Shown one piece after another: positions 25,490 to 34,963 of a stretch of 64,000 bases of DNA. Below the pieces are notes generated by a model. It was not told the DNA's origin, searched no databases, and worked only from the letters and a program-made list of their open reading frames with translations. The stretch comes from JAUYQR01 sp050632395 (GTDB taxonomy: Bacteria > Pseudomonadota > Alphaproteobacteria > Rhodobacterales > Rhodobacteraceae): contig NZ_CP192600.1 in the NCBI RefSeq assembly GCF_050632395.1, positions 1,674,001-1,738,000 of the forward strand. Direction: 5' to 3'. Numbering within the stretch: the stretch's first letter is position 1; every line of letters starts with the position of its first letter. The position numbers were made by a program, and so were the translations under genes.

Positions 25490-26385
25490 AGATCAATGTG
25501 CGTGCGTATATCCAACAAGGTCACGGCCCGCGCGCCGAAACACAGACCGGATACATATCAGCGATATCTGCAACCACGCCAAAAGCTCTTGCGAACAGCA
25601 GTCGGCACATACATTCCGCCCCTCGTGTCGGTCAAGCTGAGCCTGCGAGTGGTGATCCGGCAACCACAGTCAACGGCAAGAAGTCCGCAAAGCAGACATT
25701 GGCATTTTCGTATTTGGGACCAAGCACGTTGACGCCTACTCGCTGGGCGTTGCGTTTCGTCAGAATGCGATCGTGTGGGCTGGCGCTGACGCAATCTCCC
25801 GGCTCGTGTTGCTGAGATGACAGTGCATCGCTGGGGGGAGGTAAAGCCGACTTCGCCGCATGGACGCGTGAACCCGAAAAAGTTCAATCAAACTTTCGCC
25901 TTCACGTGTAGGGAACTGCATCTATGGCAGTATCGACGCGGAGGATCATCGACCCACGGAAAAGCACCTATCTATACCCCGTGAGCAATGCCCGTTTACA
26001 GGCCGATCCGCCGTCCAGAACTGGCCTCTTAGGGTGTCCCGGCTGTTAGGTGCGGCCAGTCTGAAATCTCGCCGTGCCGGCTGTGTTTTTCGCAATCCCG
26101 TGTGCTCCAAGGCTCGGGTTGAGGTCGCCCCCACGCGGGGATGACCCGAGTGCCACAAGGATGCCCACGACCCGCTGAACACCAGAACAGGTGATCCTGC
26201 GAGCAGACCTCGACAAAGGCCGGGCATGCGCCTATGTCAATGAAACGCATCAAGAGAGGACGCTGTCCTCACCAACCTGCCAAACCCGGCAAGGTGGTCG
26301 CCCGCAAGGGGATGTGGCCGCACCGGCAACAAAGGGGTTGGCTTCATCTTTCGGCGATCATCTTGCCCTCCACGGAGAGTGAGAG
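25490..26385. other. Gene-poor stretch after IS110
   Basis: Nearly 900 bp. Several frames of 60-110 codons occur, none with a ribosome site or recognisable domain. I see no tRNA, IS end or clear terminator. It probably represents decayed genes. Confidence 0.35.
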
Positions 26386-27138
26386 ATGTTGAACAGACGT
26401 AACTTCCTTGCCGCTTCGGTGATGGCTTCCGTGGCAGCGACCCTGCCCGCGCAAGCCTTTGCCCCCGCCCCGCTTCGCGCCCAGCCGAAGCATCGCCGCA
26501 TCTTCCCTAAGCGGGAAGAAAGTGGATCATGGCTGCTTCACAGCGATGGGCCGTACGAGCCGCGCAAGGTCATTCGTGGCGAGGTCATCGAAGAGGTCTT
26601 CGGCGCAGGCACCTACAACCAGCTGTCACAGCGTGACCATTGGGAGATGATCGAGGCGGGCTGGTTTTCTGGGCCGGACCTGCACCTGCCTGTCCCGTTG
26701 GGAGACCCGACCTATGACGTCTGGAAAGGCTACTACCACCCCGTGACGGAAGCGCATGACCTGATCAGAAATCTGTTTGCGGCGAAGTATCCCGGCGGTC
26801 TGTCGTGGGTGCAGACCTTGCCGAATGGCGTCACACTCGGTGAACATCCCAGCACACCGCGCTATGCAACAGCCCGCATTCGCAGCGACATCGGCCTTCT
26901 GCGTTGCGTTCTCGACGTCGCCTCTATGGGTACGATGGTCGAGTTGATTCTGCCTGATGACCTCAAGCCTTTGCTGGCCGAGTATTCCGACCCCATCCTG
27001 ATGGAGGAGTTGATGTGGCAGATCCACAACCGAAACACCCCCAGAGAGCTTCCTTGGTACGAGAAGGCGAGACGCGCACATGAGGCGCGTCAACGCGCAG
27101 AGCGCGCCGCGCTTCCGCCGCACATACTTAAGGCCTGA
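26386..27138 (+). CDS. Exported (Tat-like signal) protein of unknown function
   Basis: 250 aa. The start MLNRRNFLAASVMASVAATLPAQAFA has the RR-x-F-L pattern of a twin-arginine signal, cleaved near AQA-FA. The mature part is soluble and rich in Trp, Tyr and Pro, with WYEKARRAHEARQRAERAALP forming a charged C-terminal helix. I do not recognise the family. GGAG stands 8 bases before the ATG, and codon use matches neighbours. Isolated gene between the IS110 region and the truncated proC-like ORF. Confidence 0.7.
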   Translation: MLNRRNFLAASVMASVAATLPAQAFAPAPLRAQPKHRRIFPKREESGSWLLHSDGPYEPRKVIRGEVIEEVFGAGTYNQLSQRDHWEMIEAGWFSGPDLHLPVPLGDPTYDVWKGYYHPVTEAHDLIRNLFAAKYPGGLSWVQTLPNGVTLGEHPSTPRYATARIRSDIGLLRCVLDVASMGTMVELILPDDLKPLLAEYSDPILMEELMWQIHNRNTPRELPWYEKARRAHEARQRAERAALPPHILKA

Positions 27139-27429
27139 TCCAGACGCCGCCTTCGGCCGCGCCGCTTTCCCATACTCCGGACTTTCCAGGAGACCACCGT
27201 GCGCAGACGCAGGTTCCTGTTTTGCGATCGGTGCCTTGCTGACCGCCCCCTGCGTCGTCGCGGTCCAGACCGCCCTGGGCCAGAACGTGGTTCCTGTCCC
27301 GCTCACCACCGAAGCTGAGGCAGATTGCACCTTTGATCGCGGCATTCACCGTGGCTTCGCTGTACTTGGCACGACCCACGATTCCGACGCGTGAGGCCCC
27401 AAGGTCATCGATCACCTTGCGCTGCGCTT

Positions 27430-28149
27430 CTACGCCTGACCTATGCCCTCCAGGCGCTGGGCCACTGCATCTAGCCCACGCTCCCACGCTTCCAATCCCC
27501 CCGTTTCGGTGAGCTTGGCCACCAACAGTTCGGTAATCCCTCCGGGCGTCGCGACGTTTCGCAGGATATCTTCCATCGCGAGATCCTCCTGCAGCAGCAC
27601 TTCGGCATTGCCGCGCAGGGTTGCAGCGACGAGTTTGCGGGTTTGGTCGGGCGGCAGGCCTTGTGCGGTAAACCAGTCGATAACCTGCGCCATCCACGCA
27701 AAGGATGCGCCCGACAGTGCGCCAAACGCCGCCGCCGCAACGAACTGGTCCTCGGTTTGGAGGACAAGCACCGGTCCGACATGACCTAGAAAGGTTCGCC
27801 AGAACGACGCGCCGGGGAAAAGGATCGAAGGTCCGATCCGGAGCGCATTGGCATAGCCTGGCATCATCGCCATGTCGCCGCAGGCTGGGCCGATGGCCGT
27901 GGATAGAGCGTGGGCACGAGTTCCAGCCATGGCAGAGAGCACTGGCTGTTCGGGGCGGAAGCGGAGGCGCGACAACTCCTCCATCCCCCGCGCTGAGGGA
28001 AGTGCGACGAATACTCCCTCGCTACGGTCGACAACCTCCTGATTGCTGGCAGCAACCTCGCAGCCGTAGGTCACCGCCAGCCGCGCTGCCGTCAGGCGGA
28101 TCACCGCCCGCAGCGTTCTTAATGCCTGCGGGATCTGCCAAGCGATCAT
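27430..28149 (-). pseudogene. ProC-like pyrroline-5-carboxylate reductase, N-terminus missing
   Basis: From ATG 28149 the frame encodes 239 aa. The matched part covers AARLAVTYGCEVAASNQEVVDRSEGVFVALPS, then FRPEQPVLSAMAG and a helical C-terminal dimer domain (LAAATLRGNAEVLL, with ATPGGITELLVAKL like the ProC signature). The N-terminal 25-30 residues with the GxGxxG nucleotide-binding motif are gone. The reading frame begins exactly at the primase stop (ATGA overlap). Without the Rossmann loop it should not bind NAD(P)H, so I call it a truncated gene. An alternative is a divergent NAD-binding protein. Confidence 0.65.
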
Positions 28150-30761
28150 GAGTTGAGGACGCCCGCCTTTAGCCACAGGCCCTTCACGATAACGCCATCC
28201 CGCTTCTTTTCGGTCATCAAGCCCATCCGGCTCAGGCGGTCGCTGAACGCCTTCTTCGATACGGGCTTACCGGTGGAGTTTTCCGCGACCCAAGGAACGT
28301 ATCGCCCATAGACATCCGAGAAGCGTTCTTCGCCGCCGAAGTCCCGGCTGCACTCCTCCTCCACGAAGTGCGCGACTTGGTCGGTGTCCAGTCTCCAAGC
28401 CTTCAGTGCTTCATGCGAGCTAGTCGGCTCTGTGAAGCCCTTGGCGACCGCCTTCGCGTAGGCCATCAGGCAAAGGTTCAATATGCCCGGCAGCTCGGTC
28501 ATCAGTTTCGACTTTAGGCCAGGGTCCTGTTCGCTCGGGTTGAAGACCCGGTTGAACTGGAGGATCAGTGCCCTTCGAAACAGCGCGCCAGAATGATCCT
28601 TAGACTGGGGCATGTGGTTTGTCCCGAACCAGCAGGTTGCGAACGGCCGCATCACGAACGGGGGCTTGAACTTGTGTTCTACGGTCGACGGCTCGCCAGA
28701 CACGATGCCCTTGAGTTCGGCATCGGCAATGGTTTGGCCCTCGCCAAGTTCGGTGACGATGTTTACCAGCTTCCCCTGCAGGTGCGCACGCTGGAACGTA
28801 TTTGAGAAGTTCGACGGTTGCACACCGGCCGTGTTTTCGCTTCCGCAAAGCGCTTCTAGCACGCCTAAGAGCACGGACTTCCCGTTCGCGCCCGACCCGA
28901 TCAGGATCGCAAACTTTTCGCGCATGGCATGGGCGACCAGGCTGTATCCCATCATCTCGAGGACCGCGGCGGTCTTGTCGCCCTGATCAACGTCGCCTTG
29001 GAAGACCTCCTGAAGGAAAGCTTCGAACTTGGGCGCTACTGCGCTGGGGTCGTAGCTGACAGGTATCTGCGTCGTCCTGTACAGCTCTCGGCGATGTGGC
29101 TGCAGGGTCCATACCCCATCCACCAGCTCCAATTCGCCGTTTTGGCAGTTCACAGTCTCCGGCGCGCCGCGGTTGAACCGGTGATCGGGCGCGAAGACAT
29201 GCGTTCCCAAGACCGCTGCTACCCCATCCACAAGGGCCGATGACACGTCACGGCCTGAGGCAGCGATAGTCGTCTGAACCTCCTGCTTGACCTCGAGGTC
29301 GTCGCACGGTGACCAAACACCTTCGGTCCGCCAGCGCCAGAAGCCGTCCGCGGCGCGAAGTAGGTTTCGGCCGCCAATTCTGTCCAAGACATCCATCGCG
29401 ACGCTGAGCTGGTCTGGCTCCTTTCCTTTCATCTGGGCGCGAAGGGCAGCCACAGACAATCGGGTTGACGCTTTCAGCTGCTGCAGCACCCGGTCTTGTT
29501 CGACGGGCTGAAGGCGACCTGCTGCGACCGCGATGGCACCGATCTTGTCCGTGTCGCCCGCATCCACTGCTTTCGCGTCGACCAGCAACTCAGCCACCGT
29601 CGCTACGCGGGTTTCTTCGCGCAGGCAGTACTTCGTGTCGGTGCCCACGTCATACAGAAACGGAGCGCCGTCCTTGTGCCGTGCGATGAACGCCGCTTCG
29701 GAGTTGCTGGCCCTGAACGGCGTCTCACAACGTAGCTTTCCGTCATCGGGGACTTGTGCCAGCCATTCCGAAAGCGGCTTCGTTTTACCTCGAACCTCCA
29801 CCTCCGTGTCGAGGGTCAACTGGCTGTAATCCGTGCACATGAGGGACCCGCCGCGACTTTCGAAATGGACACGGTGCCCGGTCTTCCGTTCGTATTCGTC
29901 GAGTTGAGGTTTCTGCACGACTACCAGCCAACCGAGGTCGAGCGTCCCACCGCCTTCGTTGACGATGCGGATGTCTGCGTCAGCCACAGCATACCCCGGA
30001 GCGCGGCTCACATCGGGCTTGGCACAGAAGATGAGCCGGCCAGGCACCCAGACCGCGGTATCGAAAAGGGTGCGCTTCGCATGCCCGATGACACGTCCGG
30101 GATCGAGACGGCTAAGTCGAGGTGAGTCGAATGCCAGCCCCTTCAGTACCGCTTCGATCTGCACGTGTGACCGCAGATTTTCAAGCTTGGTGGGGTCAGA
30201 CAGCCGGATGTAAGCATGGCTCGCAGGGCCAAAGACACCGGTTTTGCTGACGCGCGCGGACGAGGATCGAAGTTCGATGCGCTCGCATGTGCTGATCCCG
30301 GGAAGGATCTTTTCGAACAGGACAAGCCGATCGCCGATGGACAGACTGCACCAGTCCGACGGCATGCCCTCTGGGTTGTCAGCGTCGAAGAGAACCCAGC
30401 CAGATGGCTCGAAGCCGCGCTTGAGACGGGCCGCGATCCTGCGACCGCTAACGACATGTACCCCGCCTGCCACCTGCCCTGGGGTACTGGAAAGCATTTC
30501 AGCCAGTTGCGCTTCGGGGACGACGGCGAACGGCGTGTCTCCGTTGATCCATTTGCCGGTCGCCAATGCGACGTTCGTTGTTTCACTCGCGTCTTGCAGC
30601 AGACGCCGCATGTTTTCTGCGGTCGAGGCGTCCCGAGGCTCGGCGTTTGCGAACGTGATTTGTGCAACGGCGACCTTCTGCAGGCCGCCGTTCACCAAGT
30701 TATAAGTCTTACAGACGCGTTCGGGTTGAACCGCCCTCAAGACTGTCACGATATCAGTCAC
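28146..30761 (-). CDS. P4-type phage/plasmid primase-helicase
   Basis: 871 aa from a GTG at 30761, one base after the preceding stop, with AAGGA 8 bases upstream. The N-terminal part is unlike most primases. The C-terminal half is a D5/P4-type superfamily 3 helicase: HFAPDHRFNRGAPE, LEMMGYSLVAHAMREKFAILIGSGANGKSVLL with Walker A near residues 620-627, VTELGEGQTIADAELKGIVSGEP (Walker B-like) and ATCWFGTNHMPQ (sensor Asn). A winged-helix-like tail follows. It would unwind and prime the element's own DNA. Its last bases overlap the truncated proC-like ORF. Confidence 0.88.
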   Translation of the reverse strand: MTDIVTVLRAVQPERVCKTYNLVNGGLQKVAVAQITFANAEPRDASTAENMRRLLQDASETTNVALATGKWINGDTPFAVVPEAQLAEMLSSTPGQVAGGVHVVSGRRIAARLKRGFEPSGWVLFDADNPEGMPSDWCSLSIGDRLVLFEKILPGISTCERIELRSSSARVSKTGVFGPASHAYIRLSDPTKLENLRSHVQIEAVLKGLAFDSPRLSRLDPGRVIGHAKRTLFDTAVWVPGRLIFCAKPDVSRAPGYAVADADIRIVNEGGGTLDLGWLVVVQKPQLDEYERKTGHRVHFESRGGSLMCTDYSQLTLDTEVEVRGKTKPLSEWLAQVPDDGKLRCETPFRASNSEAAFIARHKDGAPFLYDVGTDTKYCLREETRVATVAELLVDAKAVDAGDTDKIGAIAVAAGRLQPVEQDRVLQQLKASTRLSVAALRAQMKGKEPDQLSVAMDVLDRIGGRNLLRAADGFWRWRTEGVWSPCDDLEVKQEVQTTIAASGRDVSSALVDGVAAVLGTHVFAPDHRFNRGAPETVNCQNGELELVDGVWTLQPHRRELYRTTQIPVSYDPSAVAPKFEAFLQEVFQGDVDQGDKTAAVLEMMGYSLVAHAMREKFAILIGSGANGKSVLLGVLEALCGSENTAGVQPSNFSNTFQRAHLQGKLVNIVTELGEGQTIADAELKGIVSGEPSTVEHKFKPPFVMRPFATCWFGTNHMPQSKDHSGALFRRALILQFNRVFNPSEQDPGLKSKLMTELPGILNLCLMAYAKAVAKGFTEPTSSHEALKAWRLDTDQVAHFVEEECSRDFGGEERFSDVYGRYVPWVAENSTGKPVSKKAFSDRLSRMGLMTEKKRDGVIVKGLWLKAGVLNS

Positions 30762-30762
30762 G

Positions 30763-31050
30763 CTACCGATCCTTGAGGAGCATAAGCGCAATGAAGAGTG
30801 CGCGGGCTTGCTGATCGGTGATGTCGACGTCCGTCCCTGTTTCAGCCTTGAAGTAGAGGCGCTGCTCTGCAGGCCCTTCCTCAGAAAGCTGGACTGCAAC
30901 GAACAAGTCGTCGCCGCCCAAATCCACCAGAGAGGAGGGATGGATTTCGTCATCGGGGTACACAGGTCGTACCCAGAAGCACCGATCAGGGTTCAGTTTC
31001 CTGAAGTGGTACTCGACGTATTCGATCCATTTGGGGTCCGAAGCCAGCAT
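30763..31050 (-). CDS. Small acidic protein of the satellite element, unknown
   Basis: 95 aa, soluble, starting MLASDPKWIEYVEYHFRKLNPDRCFW, then a hydrophilic stretch and a helical tail (DQQARALFIALMLLKDR). No known domain. It lies between AlpA and the primase and its stop is one base before the primase start, so it is cotranscribed and probably translationally coupled. A replication accessory role is only inferred from position. Confidence 0.65.
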   Translation of the reverse strand: MLASDPKWIEYVEYHFRKLNPDRCFWVRPVYPDDEIHPSSLVDLGGDDLFVAVQLSEEGPAEQRLYFKAETGTDVDITDQQARALFIALMLLKDR

Positions 31051-31051
31051 T

Positions 31052-31249
31052 TCAGCGGTCCCCCATCCGGTCTTTCAGCCATTGTTCGATCTCGGCCCGG
31101 ACCCAGCCAACGCGATTTGCTCCCACCCTTACACGACGGGGGAACTTACCCTGCCGCTCCATGCGGCGCAGATGCACTTGGCTGTATGGGATGCGTTTGG
31201 TGACTTCGCCTGCGAGCATCAGCTCCGGCACGGTGTCGGTCGCGGTCAT
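31052..31249 (-). CDS. AlpA-family excisionase/transcriptional regulator
   Basis: 65 aa winged-helix MerR-like protein. KRIPYSQVHLRRMERQGKFPRRVRVGANRVGWVRAEIEQWL is the AlpA (Pfam Phage_AlpA) pattern, with the helix-turn-helix at about residues 12-45. GGAG lies 8 bases before the ATG. In P4-like elements such proteins activate or direct excision with the integrase. First gene of the unit with the 95-aa protein and the primase. Confidence 0.85.
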   Translation of the reverse strand: MTATDTVPELMLAGEVTKRIPYSQVHLRRMERQGKFPRRVRVGANRVGWVRAEIEQWLKDRMGDR

Positions 31250-31331
31250 CGTGGTTCTCCATGCTTGTTGAACGTTCACCAAGCATGCCGAAGAACCACT
31301 CCTACACGGGATAGGGGGCGTGTAGGAAAAA

Positions 31332-31937
31332 TCAGACGAAGTCTGAGAGACAGGTGTACCCGTGGTTTGTTACAAGATCAGTAACCAACGGAATATGGAT
31401 GCTTATCGGGGTTCGGGATGCCGCGATGTCGACGTCGTGGCGCTGATTGAAGTTGTCGACCATTTTAGCGACCTGCTTTTGGTTCAAGATCCCGAGATGC
31501 TTACGCGCCTCCTTAACCAGTTCTGGTCGCCGTTCGGGAAATTTTTCCCAAAGTACGACCAGGGCAGCCTTTAGGAAGGCTTCCTCTGCCGTCGGTTTTC
31601 TGGCGATCTTGATGCCACCGAACGAAACTTCTCGCGGTCCTCCAAGGACACCTTCAGCAAAGCCGCGGAAAGGCCCCATGCCGCCCAGCATGGCCTCCCC
31701 GCGCTCAATTGCTTCCAGGCTTTCGAGGGCCGTCTTGGCGGCCATAAACTTGTGGGGGTCCTGCGCCGGCGACACGTCCGCCAGGAGACGCCGAACCTGC
31801 GCCAGTGCAGCCTGGTACTCCGCCTGGCTCACTCTATTTTCTTGAGGATTTTGAACCGCGAGCCTCGCCTGGGACACCGCCAGAAACAGCAATAACTTCC
31901 CCGCTTCGTCTAATGGATCCAGGTCTGCTCCGCTCAT
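31332..31937 (-). CDS. Unknown protein coupled to integrase
   Basis: 201 aa, soluble and helical (QARLAVQNPQENRVSQAEYQAALAQVRRLLADV in the first third), with a Gly-rich stretch near residue 85-95 (GGMGPFRGFAEGVLGG). I do not recognise it. The ATG at 31937 overlaps the integrase stop (ATGA), so it is translated with it. AlpA lies downstream on the same strand. Possibly involved in element maintenance, but this is not shown. Confidence 0.65.
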   Translation of the reverse strand: MSGADLDPLDEAGKLLLFLAVSQARLAVQNPQENRVSQAEYQAALAQVRRLLADVSPAQDPHKFMAAKTALESLEAIERGEAMLGGMGPFRGFAEGVLGGPREVSFGGIKIARKPTAEEAFLKAALVVLWEKFPERRPELVKEARKHLGILNQKQVAKMVDNFNQRHDVDIAASRTPISIHIPLVTDLVTNHGYTCLSDFV

Positions 31938-33181
31938 AGCTTTCGTCCTTTTAAAAGCCGCCGCAGGGAGCGCGTCCACACCAACATCGCCGCCCGTTTC
32001 TCCGTCAGATAGTCGTACCGGTCGTAATGGACCGACCCGACGTCCGAGAGTCCGTGCCCCTGCAGTCGGTTGCGGATCTCAAGTGACAGGCCGAAGGATC
32101 CTGCCACTGTCTTGAATGTGCGCCGCAGATCGCGGGGCGAGAAGGACGCCAGACCGCTGGCGCCGATGTACCGCCGGACCGAGTGGTTCAGGCTGTCGTA
32201 GCGACGCGGCCCCTCGCCAGTGCGGGACGGAAACAGAAAGGCGCTATGCCCCGTCTCCGCCTTGATGGCCTGCAGCAGGGCGATGTGCAGGTAGGTCAGG
32301 GGGACGAGATGTGGTTCTGCCGTCTTGTTCCGGTTCTTGCGCCGCTCGCCCGGAATCCTCCAGATCTTCTGGTCGAGATCAAACTCCGACCAAGTGGCCT
32401 CTAGCACTTCCTCCACCCTCTGACCCGTCGCCAGGATCAAGAGTAGGGCGAGATGCATCGGTCGCGTCAGTAGTGTCGTCTGCCATAATGTACGGATTTC
32501 GTCGGGGGACAGGTTGCGCTGCCCCCGCGGCTTCCGGCTGACAGACTTCCGCACCGTGGCGACCGGATTGAAGGTAATCTGGAAATCCTTCGTGCGGCCC
32601 CGCCAGCGCGTCATGGAAGGCGCGTGCAAGCCCAACTCAAACGCCGCGCGCAAGTAGGCACGGACATTGTCCGAATGGATCAGCTTCCCACGCTGGGCTA
32701 TGGGCGTCAGGACGTCGAGGATATCGTCGCGGGTTACTAGATGCGCTGGGCGCGCCAGCAGGGCAGGGGGGATGTCCTTGGTCGTGATGCGCCGCACTTC
32801 CTTCGCAGTGCGCTTGCCATCCATCTCCAGATCGGAGGCATAAAGATCAAGCAGGTCGCCCAAGGTGCCCAATTCGCGCTGGGCCATGCGGCGGGCGATA
32901 CCGTCCCGTTTGGCAGCCACCGGGTCGATGCCCGTGTCTACGGACTTGCGGGTTTCTGCAGCTTTCAGGCGCGCATCGCGCAACGATACGGCCGGGAATG
33001 CCCCAAGCGACACTTGCTTGCGTTTGCCGTCCTCTGGCGATGTGTAGGACAGGAAGAAGGTCTTGGTCCCCGACGGTGCGACAGTCACGCCGAAGCCTCT
33101 GCAGACAACGTTGCCGTCACGCAGGCGGTACACACTCTCCTTGGGCTTGGCGTCCCGGATGGCTTTGTCGGTGAGGCTCAT
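31934..33181 (-). CDS. int: Tyrosine integrase of the satellite element
   Basis: 415 aa. Typical prophage/P4-like integrase start MSLTDKAIRDAKPKESVYRL with a DUF4102-like arm-binding region. Catalytic core: first Arg in TGQRVEEVLEATW near 252, the R box SPRDLRRTFKT near 347-357 (Arg in place of the first His of HxxR, as in many alphaproteobacterial members), and Tyr in HYDRYDYLTEKRAA near 388. ATG at 33181 chosen because the frame upstream crosses the likely promoter. It should recombine the element with the 3' part of the initiator tRNA gene, a fragment of which lies 155 bases upstream. Confidence 0.9.
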   Translation of the reverse strand: MSLTDKAIRDAKPKESVYRLRDGNVVCRGFGVTVAPSGTKTFFLSYTSPEDGKRKQVSLGAFPAVSLRDARLKAAETRKSVDTGIDPVAAKRDGIARRMAQRELGTLGDLLDLYASDLEMDGKRTAKEVRRITTKDIPPALLARPAHLVTRDDILDVLTPIAQRGKLIHSDNVRAYLRAAFELGLHAPSMTRWRGRTKDFQITFNPVATVRKSVSRKPRGQRNLSPDEIRTLWQTTLLTRPMHLALLLILATGQRVEEVLEATWSEFDLDQKIWRIPGERRKNRNKTAEPHLVPLTYLHIALLQAIKAETGHSAFLFPSRTGEGPRRYDSLNHSVRRYIGASGLASFSPRDLRRTFKTVAGSFGLSLEIRNRLQGHGLSDVGSVHYDRYDYLTEKRAAMLVWTRSLRRLLKGRKL

Positions 33182-33336
33182 GGCATTGCCGCGATATTGC
33201 TGCTTTCGCAATGTTGTGTCATGTTCCCTCGTGGTGTGACAAGAGGAAACATGACATCGGAACTGGTCACGTAAGCGCCGGAAAAGGCGTCTCTCTACGG
33301 CGACGCCAGCAAACATGGGGCAACATGTCCTCCTCA

Positions 33337-33359
33337 CTCATAACCTGAAGGTCGCAGGT
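33337..33359 (+). repeat. Initiator-tRNA fragment, candidate attachment core
   Basis: The 23 bases beginning CTCATAACCTGAAGGTCGCA match the anticodon loop through the T-arm start of alphaproteobacterial tRNA-fMet(CAT). The acceptor half does not follow directly. A tRNA fMet gene is a common integration site. Lying 155 bp upstream of the integrase, this is its likely attL or attR. Confidence 0.65.
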
Positions 33360-33394
33360 CCGTCTCAGACCAAACAGAACGGATTATGCAAACA

Positions 33395-33420
33395 ACGGCG
33401 GTTGCGCGTCCCCGCAACCA
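33395..33420. repeat. 26-bp direct repeat, left copy (candidate att)
   Basis: Identical over all 26 bases to 53006-53031. Its last 12 bases, TCCCCGCAACCA, equal the 3' end of an initiator tRNA. The core also holds a perfect 7-bp dyad, GGTTGCG and CGCAACC, around six bases. It sits in the 3' end of the serine recombinase gene. Confidence 0.8.
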
Positions 33421-34867
33421 CTGTTAATCCAAAGCCCGTGGCATTGCTGCGGGCTTTCTGGTTCTTGCCGTCGCCGAGCGCCATGAGGGCCGCCAACTCC
33501 CCGACAAGCTCGATGGCATGACCATCGCCCTCTGGGATAAGGCGAACTTCCTGTAGGAGGCCACGGAGCAGTTCCGTGGCTTCGCTACGGGTAGCGTCTT
33601 CGTTGAGGGCAGCTGTCAGGTTCGCCACCTTCCGCCGATAGACCTCGCTGAGGCCAGGGTGCAGGCGAATGGGTTCCTCTTCCCCCAGTCCGGAAATCTC
33701 CGCTTCCAGTTCGGCCTTGCGCGATTCAAGGGCGTCGAGCTTCGCCTTGATGGTGTCGTTGCGGTAGCCCGAGACGATAGCGTCGACGACGCGATCCAAG
33801 TCGCGAGCGACCTGTGCCAGTTCCCGCTCGAGACGGGTCCTTTGCGCACGATCTGACTGCATCAACCGTGCATACTCTCGTTGATACTCGGCAACGAACT
33901 CGGCGATGAGGTCAGGATCAAGCAGGTGGTCCTTCAACCCGTCCAGAATGCGGGCCTCAATTTCCTCGCGGGCAATGGTACGGCGATTGTCGCAGGTGCC
34001 CTTGTTGCGCCGACCGGCGCAGCCGTAACGCGTGGCATCCACCAACGTGTAGCCGGCACCACAGCAGCCGCAAGTAAGAAGGCCGGAGAACAGGTAGCGG
34101 GGGCGCCGTGCGCGCTCGGGACGGGTTGAGCCATCCTCAGCCCGCATGTCATGCCTGTGCACTCCCTGACGGGCCTTGACCTCCTGCCACAGCTCATCCT
34201 CGACAATCCTGAGAGCCGGCACGTCGGTGACCACAAGTTCGTCGTCCGAATTGAGTCGCGCCTGGCGTTTGCCGGTGTCGGGGTCCTTGACGAAGTGCTG
34301 TCGGTTCCAGACGAGGCGGCCAAGGTACAGTTCGTTGTTCAGGATGCCGGTGCCGCGCTTCGGGTTGCCGTGGATCGTGGACATGCCCCACGCTTTGCCG
34401 CGAGGGCCTGGAATGACCTCCCAGTTTAGCTGCGCCGCGATCTGGCGGGAACTCTGACCTGCCACATAGTCCCTGAAAATGCGCCGTACGATCTCCGCCT
34501 CGGCGGGCACGATCTCGCGTTCTCCGGTGATGTACTCGCCCCGCTCGTCGATCTGACGGACCACGCGGTATCCGTAGCAATTGCCACCGCCAGACTTGCC
34601 TGCCCTGACCCGCCCCTCGAGGCCGCGCCGCGTCTTCTGCGCAAGGTCCTTGATATAGAGCGCCCCCATCGTTCCCTTCAGGCCGATGTGCATCTCGCTG
34701 ATCTCGCCCTCGGCGACGGTGATGATCGGGATGCCCCAGTAGTTCATGCGCTTGTAGAGCGACGCGACATGCTCCTGATCACGGCTGAGGCGGTCGAGGC
34801 TCTCGGCCACCAAGACCTGGAACTTTCCGTTCTCGGCATCCTGCAGCATCTGCTGATATCCTGGGAA

Positions 34868-34924
34868 GCGCATCGTCTGCTGGACGGGGGGGCCGCCGGC
34901 GGCAAGATCGTCGTGACCAGATAG
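34868..34924 (+). pseudogene. Quinone oxidoreductase C-terminal fragment
   Basis: Forward-strand translation EAHRLLDGGAAGGKIVVTR then stop is the C-terminus of a zinc-type alcohol dehydrogenase or quinone oxidoreductase. Compare EAHRTMEGNAAGGKIVVVT at 37465-37515 in the intact gene. Only about 19 residues remain, fused to the recombinase remnant on the opposite strand. It may be a leftover from a recombination between paralogues. Confidence 0.6.
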
Positions 34925-34963
34925 GCCCACGCCGAAGCGTCCAAGCAGCGGTCGCCGATGCGC

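Larger units (their letters stand above)
28146..33359 (-). mobile_element. Satellite-like integrative element (P4-type primase, AlpA, tyrosine integrase)
   Basis: Five reverse-strand genes in about 5 kb: tyrosine integrase, a coupled unknown gene, an AlpA-type regulator, a 95-aa protein and a large P4-type primase-helicase. About 155 bases upstream of the integrase start lies a 23-bp match to an initiator tRNA (33337-33359), the usual attachment site for such integrases. The other attachment copy was not found near 28.1 kb, where the element abuts a truncated proC-like gene. No capsid or tail genes are present. Confidence 0.65.
33365..34930 (-). pseudogene. Large serine recombinase, N-terminal catalytic part lost
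   Basis: Open frame of 521 codons. Residues about 22-520 match large serine recombinases: PGYQQMLQDAENGKFQVLVAESLDRLSRDQEHVASLYKRM (second half of the resolvase domain), then the recombinase domain, a zinc-ribbon with FSGLLTCGCCGAGYTLV and KGTCDN, and a coiled coil. The first ~60 residues with the nucleophile Ser are missing. The start of the frame is antisense to a quinone-oxidoreductase C-terminal fragment, showing a rearrangement junction near 34,870. The C-terminus overlaps the 26-bp island repeat, as expected of a recombinase bordering its att site. Confidence 0.75.

Noticed and set aside
27128..27697. 189-codon reverse frame overlapping the proC-like remnant
   Set aside because: Different frame from the recognisable ProC-like sequence; composition is typical of noise.
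33337..33420. A complete tRNA gene at the integrase end
   Set aside because: Only the anticodon-to-T-arm part and, about 50 bases on, a 3' acceptor-like end are seen; no D-arm or 5' acceptor strand, so no functional tRNA.
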